Below, piece after piece: positions 1 through 64,000 of a DNA stretch of 64,000 nucleotides. The translations under genes and the position numbers were made by a program. Under the pieces are notes generated by a model, which made no database searches, had not been told where the DNA came from, and was given only the letters and a program-made list of their open reading frames with translations. How positions within the stretch are numbered: position 1 is the stretch's first letter; each line of letters starts with the position of its first letter. The stretch spans positions 43,437,387-43,501,386 of the forward strand of contig NC_080185.1 in the NCBI RefSeq assembly GCF_950295315.1, in the 5' to 3' direction. Origin of the DNA: Erinaceus europaeus (taxonomy: Eukaryota > Chordata > Mammalia > Eulipotyphla > Erinaceidae).

Positions 1-3
1 TCA

Positions 4-54780
<54,777 letters not shown>

Positions 54781-55007
54781 CTATAGAGACAATAAGCAAC
54801 CATGTAGAAAGACACAGAGTGAGCGAGTCACACAAACGCCTAGCTACGGGGCAGGGCAGGGTACAGCTCTTTCTGGGGTCTGTATGTGGGGGTGTAAGTG
54901 GAGGTCATCTGAATACTGGGAATTGAATCTGGATCGAGTCCCACTTCCAACCTGATTACGGACACACTGTGTCCTCTATTTCCTTGACTATAACAACAGA
55001 AAGAATA

Positions 55008-55275
55008 GGAGGACCAGCTGGGGGCTCATTCAGTACAGTGCACATGTTACCATTCGAGGAGACCTGGGTTCAGGCTCTGGGCCACCACATGGGAGTGTCT
55101 GGAGGGAAGAAGAGAGCTTCAGGATAAGTGGGGGAATGGAGAAATGTCCCTCCTCTCTCTGTCTCTACCTCTCTGTCTTTCACTGTCTAACAAATTAAAA
55201 GAAAAAAAAGCCATGAGACTGACACATATCATGTAGGTAATGAGCCCCAGCAGTCAACCTGGTGACAAGACAGAA
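55008..55275 (+). mobile_element. SINE type B, diverged
   Basis: ctcattcagtacagtgcaca, gagacctgggttcaggctct, end tggtgacaagacagaaagaa. Confidence 0.7.
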
Positions 55276-55406
55276 AGAAGAGGAGAGGGGGTAGAGGGAA
55301 GAGGAAGAAAGAAAACAGAAACAACTTAGAACCTCCAGTCAGTGAGAGATCAAAGTGACATAATCCTTTCAAACGCTTTCAAGCTTGGAAAGGTTATCAA
55401 TGCCTT

Positions 55407-55411
<5 letters not shown>

Positions 55412-55449
<38 letters not shown>

Positions 55450-55630
55450 ACACACACACCCCTTGGAAACAACTGACACAAACTTCGTATTGTCCCTGTA
55501 CAATTGTTCCTCCTCCTCCTCTTACTCTTCTTCTTTCTCTTCCCCTCCTCCTTCTCCTCCCTCTTCCTCTCCTTCCTCTCCTTCTCCTTCCTTCTTCCCC
55601 TCCTTCCTCCTTCCCCTCCTTCCTCTTTCC

Positions 55631-55686
<56 letters not shown>
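55412..55686. repeat. (CA)n - pyrimidine - (TG)n compound repeat
   Basis: (CA)n at 55412-55458, a C/T-only tract about 55505-55631, and (TG)n at 55632-55685. Confidence 0.95.
55459..55600. repeat. Inverted repeat, arm 1
   Basis: ccccttggaaacaactgaca, followed by a CTC/CTT tract. The reverse complement of 58590-58699. Confidence 0.85.
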
Positions 55687-55699
55687 ACTTTGCTGGACT

Positions 55700-56424
55700 T
55701 TACAAATAGGCATTCAAGAGGATCTCTCCAGGAAAAAAATGTTTAGGCTTGATCTATCTATCTGTCTCTATCTCCTTAAAAAATGGAGGTTAGGCTTAGG
55801 GTTAAGGTTGTTTGTCGTCATGCTGGTAGAATCCAACCTCCCAAGGAAAACTTCTCTAGTGTATAATTTGAGGGTTAGAGTTGACATTTCATTCATCCTT
55901 TCCATGAAGATTATGAGGGGTAACCTAGTTGCCCAGCACACCACCAAACAGTGAACAAAGTTCTGCTTTTGTGGAGTTTAAAGAATGACTAGGAAAATGG
56001 GCTATCAGTGAGCAAGGGTCTGAGAAATAAAAAAAAAAAGTGTCAGGTGGTGAGTGGCATTATTCAGAGACAGAAACTAAGAATGGGTATGGGTGGTGCC
56101 ATGAAGGTGAGGCAGGCGTTTCAAATACATTAGAATAACATAGCAAGGAGATAATTATCTTGCGTTGTCCTGTATTTTCCTGTGGGACTGACTCCCAAGC
56201 CTATGTCTCTTAATACTTTCTATGATGGCAAGGGCGGTATGTGGGGCACCACAGGATACTCCAGCTAGTGACTGACCTCATTTGACTGTCTCCTCCCATA
56301 CTCTCAGAGACCCAGCCTACTTTACTTCCTGGGCTTGTGCAGTGAGCACTTAGCAGCCTATGGTTAAAAGTTCATGCTTGTGGTCATCAACCTTGTTCTG
56401 GTATATAGAAGTATCTATTGGTGG
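55700..56424. other. Unique intron sequence
   Basis: Nothing recognised, apart from a possible old repeat near 56160-56400. Confidence 0.45.
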
Positions 56425-56572
56425 TTTAGGAGGTGGTGCAGTGGATAAAGCCTTGAACTCTTGGGCATAAGGTCCTGAGTTCAGTCCTTGGCAGGACATG
56501 TACCAGAGTTATGTCTGGTTCTTTCTTTCCTCCTATCTTTCTCAATAAATAAGTAAAATATTTGAAATAAAA
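56425..56572 (+). mobile_element. SINE type C
   Basis: Head gtttaggaggtggtgcagtg, ctgagttcagtccttggcag, end caataaataagtaaaatatt. Confidence 0.8.
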
Positions 56573-56769
56573 TAAATAGAAGTAAAAAAATGGGGGGATG
56601 TGAAGGAGGGACCCCACTTCATTCTCAGCTGTGCAAACCTTCCCACAGTCTGGTGATCACACTGCAATCTACCTGAAGGAATTAAATAATCATTCACTTT
56701 TGTCAGTAACTAATCAGGTGTTCGGAATTAAAACTCTAAGCTGAAAGTATTACTCAATAGGAATGAAAG

Positions 56770-56955
56770 CAATGGCCACGCAGCAGTGCACCTGGTAGAG
56801 CACACACATTACTGTGTGCAAGGACCCAGGTTCAAGCCCCTGGTCCCCGCTTGCAGGGGAAAAGCTTCATGAGCAGTGGAGCAGCCCTGGCCAGTTTATC
56901 TCCTTCTGTCTCCTTGTCTCTCCTTTCCCTCTCAAATTCTGTCTCTATCAAAAAG
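56770..56955 (+). mobile_element. SINE type B
   Basis: Head ggccacgcagcagtgcacct, end ctctatcaaaaagaaa. 56960-58045 shows only a poly(A) run (57414) and poly(G) run (57659). Confidence 0.85.
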
Positions 56956-58046
56956 AAAACTAAGAATGAATGTAACAGGGTAAACGATACTCAGTGTGAT
57001 ATAGCGTGTGAGGGCCTCCCTCGTCAATTGTCGTATGCCAATCAACTGTCATGAGTGGTACATAAACAAGTGGTTAAGGATTCAGAGCATTCTCATCCAT
57101 CCTTACACAATGCAAGCCAACTCTCGGCAGCCATCAACATGTTTCAATTTTTTTTTCTTTGTACACTAACACAAGGGTCAGGGATTGTGGAAAATCCATG
57201 TCCCAAGTCAAGGTGACATTCCATATCTGTCCAAGATAGCAGTCATAAATCACTGGGGTAAGCTGTTTTCTTGATTACAGAAGGGCTAAGTAGGATGGAA
57301 GAAGCAGACATCGTGTTTATGGATTGAATTCATTGAAAGATGTCTCCCCATGCCCCTGCCCAGTCTCTATGTTTCTTAAGAGTTCTACCCCACAGAGCCT
57401 CTTGGCTTTCTATTTAAAAAAAAAAAAAAACTCATCGTGTTGGAACTGAAAAAGCTAGAACCATCGGAGGCTCTTAAGTTGAGTAGTGTCAGTATTTTCC
57501 ATGATAGCAATTACGTTTGGCTGTAGGCATTTTTTAACTCAGCTGCAAAAAATAAATAAAAGTTGTCTGGGGCCCAGGTTTTGGCAAATGAGGGAGGGGT
57601 GCTGGCTGGAAAGGGCTTTCTAGAGGCACTGCGTTCCGATTCTTTCAAATTCTTTGTGGTGGGGGGGGGGGTACGGGGAGGAACAGCGTGTGTGTTTATA
57701 CTGTGAACACAAATCTGGCTAGAAGGCTCTCATTCACGTGTTTCCTTTGGCAGATGCTTGAATGCTGAATAGACGGCTAATATGCTGATCTCTCTGAGGC
57801 TGAGTGGCTTTCTCCACTCTGAAGCCTGGTGAAGGGTGTCTTTTCAAGGACAACTTCAGAAAGGACTTACTAAGGCTCCTTTGTAGCAAGAGCAAGGACG
57901 GTTAACACGAGGGGAGAAAGGCCTATTGAAAATGACTCCACTGAAGCAGTTAAACTGAAGAGGAGACAACTGGGCAAAGGTTTCCAAGTCCAGAAAATAT
58001 GGGGAGAAAATAATACCTTTCTTGTCCTTGGGTAACAGCCGTGCCT

Positions 58047-58262
58047 CAGGGCTGAGTGGTGGTAAACCTAGTAGAGTATATGCATTATAGTGCACAAGGA
58101 CCTGGGTTCAAACCTCAGGTCCCCACCTGCAGGGGAGGAAGCTTCACAAGTGGTGAAGCAGGGCTGCAGGTGTCTCTACTTCTCTCTCCCTCCCACCCTC
58201 TCTCCTTCTCCCTTCTCAATTTCTCGGTCTTGCCAAATAAAAATAAAATAAATCTATAATAA
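58047..58262 (+). mobile_element. SINE type B
   Basis: Head cagggctgagtggtggtaaa, end ttgccaaataaaaataaaat. Confidence 0.88.
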
Positions 58263-58273
58263 AAGGAAAGAAG

Positions 58274-58566
58274 AGGGAGTTGGGTGGTAGTGCATCAGTT
58301 TAAGTGCCATGGTGCAAAGCACAAGGACCGGCGTAAGGATCTCAGATCGAACCCCCGGCTCCCCACCTGCAGGGGAGTCGCTTCACAGGTGGTGAAGCAG
58401 GTCTGCAGGTGTCTATCTTTCTTTCCTCCTCTCTGTCTTCCCCTCCTCTCTCCATTTCTCTCTGTTCTATCCAACAACGACGACAACAGTAACTACAACA
58501 ACAATGAAAAACAAGGGCAACAAAAGGGAAAATAAACAAACAAATATATATATATATATATATATC
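58274..58566 (+). mobile_element. SINE type A with (TA)n end
   Basis: The duplication AAAGGAAAGA flanks it (58263 and 58571). Confidence 0.9.
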
Positions 58567-58589
58567 AAAAAAAGGAAAGAGGAAGGAGG

Positions 58590-58699
58590 GGAAGAAGGAA
58601 GGAGAAGGAGAAGGAGAGGAAGAAGAAGAGGAAGAGGAGGAGGAGAAACAAGTAACTATACAGGGACAATATGAAGTGTGTGTCAGTTGTTTCCAAGGT
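58590..58699. repeat. Inverted repeat, arm 2
   Basis: GGA/GAA tract then tgtcagttgtttccaagg. It matches arm 1 in reverse. Confidence 0.85.
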
Positions 58700-59015
58700 A
58701 TGAAACCACTTATAGCTGGATTGTTAAAGCTTACCTCTGTTTAGACCAGCATAGGAACAGTCACTTGTCCCCCAGTCACATGTACTATCATGGGTTTGCA
58801 CGGTTCTGCCTAATATGTTCTTAACCATTGAGGGTGCTCTCTTGAACCCATGATGATTCTCACGGGCACTGTGAAATAGAACCTCTTGCCCACAAAGGGA
58901 ATTTCCAGATCTGTGGCTCTGCTTCTTGCTCAGCCTCACCCAAGCATCCACCTAGCAACTCAAAATCAATGTCTGTCCCCCCACCCACAGTCCCGCCACT
59001 TAATAAGATCTTCTT

Positions 59016-59690
59016 ACAGGGTGGGCAGTGGCACACTGGTTAAGTGCACAAGTTACCATGTACAAGCACCCAGGCTTAAGCCCTTGCTCCCCAGCTGTAG
59101 GGGGAGGGGGGGTGCTTCAGAAGTGGTGATTTGGAAGCCGGGCCAGTGGCACAGCAGGTTAAGCGCACATGGTGGGAAGTGCAAGGACTCCGGTTCTAGC
59201 CCCAGTTCCCCATCTGAAGGGGGGGGGTCACTTCATGAGCAGTGAAGCAGGCCTGCAAGTGTCTGTCTCTACCCGTCTGTCTTCCCCTCTTCTCTCGATT
59301 TCTCTCTATCCTATCCAGCAGCAATGACAGCAGTAGCAATAGCGATAACAACAACAAGGGCAACAAAAGGGAAAAAAATGGCCTCCAGGAGCAGTGGATT
59401 TGTAGTGCAGGCACTGAGCCCCAGTGATAACTCTGGAGGCAAAAAAAAAAAAAGAAAGAAAAGCAAAAGATACGGAAGTGGTGACTTATAAAAGTACCGC
59501 AGGTGTCTCTATCTCTGTCTCCTCCTCCCTTCTCAATTTCTCTTTGTCCTATCAAAAAAAAAAAAAAAAAGAGGGAACAAAAAGATAAAAAAAAAAAGGC
59601 CACCCGGAGGAGTGGATTCATAGCGCCAGCACCTAGCTCCATTGATAATCCTGGAACCCTGGTGGCCGAAAACAAACCAACCTTCTTTCC
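59016..59690 (+). mobile_element. SINE type B split by a long-form type A
   Basis: The B copy (59016-59132 and 59475-59690) is interrupted by a forward type A at 59134-59470. The duplication GAAGTGGTGA(T/C)TT lies on both sides (59120 and 59475). Confidence 0.9.
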
Positions 59691-60054
59691 AGTTTGGAAG
59701 CATCAGGACTAACTCAGACTCACTCCTCTGGCGGGTGTGAGATAGCTTTTATCTGCCCTTCTATTGGTCTCTGTTCCCTGCTTCTGCTGCAGTGCCATTC
59801 CTCCCTTTCCTGGGTCTTTGTAATAGCCTCCTAACTGGTGTTCTCTCCTTCCTTCCCTCTTCCTGACCCAGCTCACCTTGCCCAACATACTGTGGCTGCA
59901 TGGGATTTGCTGCAAAAACAGCTCTTTCGGGTGTTTATGCTCTTCACAACTTCCACCACGGTGGCAGGATAAAATCAAATTTGCATCCTGGTATGGCATT
60001 CAAGGATTTCCACAATCCTTGAGCCTCTATTTCTCTTTTTCCTTTTTGTTTTTG

Positions 60055-60348
60055 TTAAATATTTATTTATTTATTTATTTACTTATTCCCTTTTGTTGCC
60101 CTTATTGTTTTTTATTGTTGTAGTTATTATTGTTGTTATTGATGTTGTTGTTGTTGGATAGGAGAGAAATGGAGAGAGGAGGGGAAGACAGAGAGGGGGA
60201 GAGAAAGACACCTGCAAACCTGCTTCACCTCCTGTGAAGTGACTCCCCTGCAGGTGGGGAGCCAGGGGCTTGAACCAGAATCCTTATGCCGGTCCTTGCA
60301 CTTCATGCCAAACTGCACTTAACCCGCTGCGCTACCGCCCGACTCCCT
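60055..60348 (-). mobile_element. SINE type A
   Basis: (TTTA)n end, head gctgcgctaccgcccgactc. 59700-60050 is unrecognised. Confidence 0.92.
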
Positions 60349-60374
60349 GTTTTTTTTCCCCTTTTTTAACCTTT

Positions 60375-60580
60375 TTTTAAAAACATATTTTTAATAGAGA
60401 CAGAGAGAAATCATGAGGGAAGGCGGAGATAGAGAAGAAGAGAGATAGAGAGATACTTTTAGACCAGCTTCATCACTCATGAAGCTTTCCCCTGCAGGTG
60501 GGGACTGGGGGACGGCTTGAACCTGGGTCCTTACACGTGGTAACACGTAGGCTCAATCAGGTGCATCAGTGCCAGGCCAT
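60375..60580 (-). mobile_element. SINE type B
   Basis: Reverse copy ending aggtgcatcagtgccaggcc. Confidence 0.88.
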
Positions 60581-60607
60581 ATGACCCTCCTCTTAAACCA
60601 AACATTC

Positions 60608-60653
<46 letters not shown>
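60608..60653. repeat. (CA)n microsatellite
   Basis: About 22 units. Confidence 0.95.
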
Positions 60654-60657
<4 letters not shown>

Positions 60658-60921
60658 CCCAGCACTCTCTGCTTTGGTCCTATGGAACTCCTTGTGGACA
60701 CCAAATGCCTCTGGACAATCTGTTCCTTTCTCCTGGAAGCTTCTAGACTCATGCTGTCATTGTATTACACAACTCTACTCCACCCTTTCAGGCCTTACCC
60801 AAACATCATCTCCTCCTGGAAGCCTTCCCTGATTTCCAGCCACTGAAATTTATTCCAACTGGAGTAATAACTCATCCTGCTTGGCCATCCCTTAGCACAA
60901 TTTCCTTGGAAACGCCTACTT

Positions 60922-61243
60922 TCTTTCTTTCTTTTGCCTCCAGGTTTATTGCTGGGTCTTGGTGCCTGCACTACGAATCGACCACTCCTGGAGGCCATTT
61001 TTCCCATTTTGGTGCCCTTGTTGTCATTGCTTTTGTTGTTGTTGGATAGGACAGAGAGAAATCGAGATGGGGAGACAGAGAGGGGGGAAAGAAATACAGA
61101 CACCTGCAGCCCTGCTTCACTACCTGTGAAGTGATCCTCCCCCCACAGGTGGGGAGCCAAGGACTTGAACCAGGATCCTTAAGCTGGGCCTTGTGCTTTG
61201 TGCCATGTACGCTTAACCCGCTGCGCTACTGCCTGACCCCCCT
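60922..61243 (-). mobile_element. SINE type A, long form
   Basis: From tttgcctccaggtttattgc to gcgctactgcctgacccccc. Confidence 0.92.
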
Positions 61244-61261
61244 GAACGTCTTTATTTTCTT

Positions 61262-61404
61262 TTTTTTAAAGATTTTATTTATTTATTAATGGAAAAGATA
61301 GAAGGAGAGGAAGAAAGAACCAGACACCACTTTGGTTCATGTGCAGCTGGGGACTAAACTCAGGACCTCATGCTTGAGAGAACAATGCTTTATGCACTGG
61401 ACCA
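61262..61404 (-). mobile_element. SINE type C
   Basis: Reverse C: attttatttatttattaatg to tatgcactggaccaca. Confidence 0.8.
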
Positions 61405-61419
61405 CAAAATGTCTACTTT

Positions 61420-62339
61420 TTTTTTTTTTTTACAAGTACTACAGCCTTTATTTCTCAATTGTTAAGTTGTTCTGTGAGATTTGCTATCTCCTTTGGCTCT
61501 CACTCTGATTTAGAAAAATCACATTAGCTGTCAATTAGAAATGCAGGGAGGAATTCACCCAAAGAATCAAATGAATAACTTTTGATGAAAAACAATTATT
61601 TTTGCTCTAGAATTTTAGATAGCAAAAGTTGGGCAGGTTCTCAAGTAACTTCAATGATTTGTTTTTATTCAATGACAGTTAACATTGATATTTAGTCTTT
61701 GTAACACTGAACTAAGAAGTTATTTATAATTTTTTCTTGTAATTTTACTCTTGCATCATAGACATTTCTTCTTTGATTCTACCCCACCAGGGAAAAATAG
61801 AAACAGGTTAGGGGTATGGATCAACTTGCCAATGTCCATTTCCAGAGGAGATTACAAGAAGCCAAAACTCCTAGCTTCTGCTCCCCAAAAAGAATTTTGG
61901 TCCACATTCCCAAAGGGGTAAATGATAGGGGAAGATAACCAGAGGGTTCTGAAACTCATTTCCACCAGGACCCAAAGAATCTTGTTTGTATACCGTCACT
62001 GAAAGGGAAGTGAATCTGGAAAATAGAGTCAGGAATTGTTTCTCGTATCTGAGAGAGAAGAGGAAAAAAGGAAGAGTACTCAGAAGTAGTTATAGCTGTA
62101 AGTGTGACTTTAAAAGAAAGTGAAGGTAGGATTGTACAAAAAAAATGGGCAAAAAAGATAGACAGACAGACAAATAGGTAGGTAGATAGAGATATGGAGT
62201 CAACCCACATTTATGTCCTTTGGAGAACAGTTTTCAATGGAGGAAATGGGTACACAGACCTCTGGAAGTAGATAAGAGTGTGGAATTGTACCCCCTTTAT
62301 CTTATAATTTTGTAAATCAACATTAAATCACTAATTAAA
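61420..62339 (+). mobile_element. LINE-1 3' end fragment
   Basis: It carries the L1 3' UTR block from 61790 (ggggtatggatcaacttgcc) to the A-rich end at 62335. The target word AAAATGTCTACTTTTT occurs at both ends. The first 370 bases begin with poly(T) and may be an inverted 5' part. Confidence 0.75.
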
Positions 62340-62354
62340 AAAATGTCTACTTTT

Positions 62355-62631
62355 TAAAAAAAATTTATACCTACTTATTCCCTTTTGTTCTCCTTGTTGT
62401 TCTATTGTAGTTACTATTGATGTCGTTGTTGCTGGATAGGACAGAGAGAAATGGAGAGGAGGGGAAAACAGAGAGGGGGAGGGAAAGACAGACACCTGCA
62501 GACCTGCTTCACTGCCTGTGAAGCAGCTCCCTTCTAAGTGGGGAGCCGGGGGCTCCAACCGGGATACTGACGCGGGTCCATGCGCTTTGCGCCACCTGCG
62601 CTTAACCTGCTGCACTACCGCCCGACCCCCC
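62355..62631 (-). mobile_element. SINE type A
   Basis: The duplication AAAATGTCT(A/C)CTTTTT flanks it, sharing the word with the L1 insertion on its left. Confidence 0.92.
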
Positions 62632-62857
62632 AAAATGTCTCCTTTTTATGTTGGATCACAGTTGTCTCCTTTCTTCTGCCAGACCATATGCTCACTTGAG
62701 AAGAGCTCTCTGGGAATCTAGAGCAGCTACTTCAGCATCTTGCACTTAATAACTATGCAAACATATATGCTGAATGTATAAATGCACAAGTACATTTAAG
62801 ATTGATCCAGGCTAGCTTTCATCTGAATCCTAGAGCATGCTGACATCTTTATGTATT

Positions 62858-63082
62858 TAAATTTATGTATGTAAATATTTTATTTATTTGGGATAGAGAC
62901 AGGAATTGAGAGGGAAGGATGAGATGGAGAAGGACACACAGAGAGAGAGACCTACAGCACTGCTTCATCGCTTGTGAAGCTTTCCCCCTACAGGTGGGGA
63001 CCAGGGGCTTACACCCAGGCCCTTTCTTTGTGCATGATAATGTGTGTACTCAGCCAAGCACTGTACCACCCAAGCCCCTGAT
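62858..63082 (-). mobile_element. SINE type B
   Basis: Reverse copy from attttatttatttgggatag to ccaagcactgtaccacccaa. Confidence 0.88.
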
Positions 63083-63161
63083 ATCTTTTTGTACAGTGGC
63101 TATGACATGAGCCAGGCTCATAGGGCTTCCTATGTTCTCATCAGGATTGGTTTATCTAAAG

Positions 63162-63387
63162 CCGGCGTGGGAAATACCCAGCCTTCGGACTCTATAAATC
63201 ATCTGGTCTGGTCCTGCCAAGGCAACCACAGGTGAGACTTGAAACTCAATACAACTGGCAACTTTTTTTTTTCATAGCAATGTCCTAAACGCTCATTTTT
63301 AAGTTGATGATTTGGTATGGTCCAAGAATGATGCTACAAATAGCCAAATGGCCTTTGGTAGAAAAAAAAAATGGTTCCCCACCCTTG
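63162..63387 (+). mobile_element. hAT-like non-autonomous DNA transposon, copy 2
   Basis: Imperfect terminal inverted repeats (CCGGCGTGGGAAATACC and GGTTCCCCACCCTTG), flanked by near-matching 8-bp duplications ATCTAAAG / ACATAAAG, as hAT elements make. It is too short to encode a transposase. Confidence 0.75.
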
Positions 63388-63449
63388 ACATAAAGCCTTG
63401 TTGAATGGGACGAGCACTGGGGCTGCACTATTAAAGCTTATTTGAAGGG

Positions 63450-63660
63450 TCTGACAAAGGTGCATCTGGCGAAGTGCATACTATACCATGCACGAGGACC
63501 AGGGATCAAGACCCCAGTCCCCACCTGCACGGGGGAAGCTTCATGAGTGGTGAAGCAATGCTGTGCTGTGAGTATCTCTCTTTCTCATGTTTTCTCTTTC
63601 CCTCCCCTCCTCTCTTGATTTCTGTTTCTATCCAAAATAAATAAATACATACAATAAAAT
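63450..63660 (+). mobile_element. SINE type B
   Basis: gacaaaggtgcatctggcga to ctatccaaaataaataaata. Confidence 0.85.
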
Positions 63661-63919
63661 ATATTGAAACCATAAAGCTTATCTTGAGTTTATTAAATCT
63701 GACCTCTTCTTACTTGAACCAGGCTGGCTGTCCTTGTCCCTTGGATTCAAATATGCCCCTGGCTGTCGTCTCATTTTCCCTCTTCCTCAAGGAGCAGAAG
63801 TGGAAAGTTCTGGTTACTAGTCCAGATGGCACACAAGAAGCACACCACTGCATGACAATCTGTGTATTCCTCCAAGAAAGGCAGTATGACTGTAGGACAC
63901 TGATAGCAGGCAAAGCACA

Positions 63920-64000
63920 GGCGAAAATGGAGAGAGGAGGGGGAGATAGAGAGGAAGAGCAAAAGAGAGACACGTGCAGACCTGCTTCACCACTCATGAA
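63920..64000 (-). mobile_element. SINE (type A or B), cut by window end
   Basis: gcgaaaatggagagaggagg to ctgcttcaccactcatgaa. The head lies outside the window. Confidence 0.8.

Noticed and set aside
55385..55954. 189-codon frame through CA, pyrimidine and TG repeats
   Set aside because: Low-complexity translation with no coding signal after the repeats.
58724..58951. Minus-strand frame considered as the next upstream DOCK11 exon
   Set aside because: The translation does not resemble the C2-domain residues expected before VGFAWVPL, and phases do not fit. No upstream DOCK11 exon was found between 54781 and 64000.

Overview
This is a 64-kb piece of a mammalian chromosome that reads as the genome of a hedgehog (Erinaceus or a close relative). 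It is packed with two main kinds of tRNA-derived SINE that match the hedgehog ERI families as I remember them, plus the 3' ends of a LINE-1 lineage. Type A SINEs have a head with TAGCNNAGNGGTTAA and GGTTCGAGCCC boxes and a CAACAA/GGGCAACAAAAG tail. Type B SINEs have a CACCTGGTTGAG head and end in TCCAATAAATAAA. Two older types, C and D, occur mainly as fragments. Insertions often sit next to or inside each other.

The main gene is on the minus strand: the middle of DOCK11 (zizimin2, a CDC42 guanine-nucleotide exchange factor). I reconstruct eighteen consecutive coding exons between 54780 and 9. All have GT/AG borders, and their phases join without a gap (1,881 nt, about 627 codons). They run from the end of the C2-like DHR-1 domain through the helical region before the catalytic DHR-2 domain. 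The PH and N-terminal part would lie beyond position 64000 and the DHR-2 part beyond position 1. The paralogue call rests on peptides such as [11 protein letters not shown] and [14 protein letters not shown], which in my memory belong to DOCK11 and not to DOCK9 or DOCK10. DOCK11 is X-linked in human and mouse, so this is probably hedgehog X.

On the plus strand, inside the DOCK11 intron 4506-10341, is an uninterrupted 451-codon intronless ORF (6100-7455). Its N-terminal third resembles the coiled-coil tetramerisation domain of CtIP/RBBP8, including the CxxC zinc motif, but it lacks the C-terminal Sae2-like nuclease-activating domain. A CpG-bearing promoter-like stretch lies upstream and a poly(A) signal about 2.1 kb downstream. 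The roughly 4-kb unit is almost free of SINEs in a window that otherwise has one about every 800 bases. This is the best candidate for an undescribed gene here.

The rest is intron sequence: SINEs, L1 fragments, a pair of hAT-like DNA transposons, two tailless retropseudogenes (5S rRNA and half of a tRNA-Cys), several simple repeats and minisatellites, a recent 311-bp duplication flanking an exon, and two CTCF-like motifs. The upstream intron, from 54781 to the window end, holds no DOCK11 exon that I could find.
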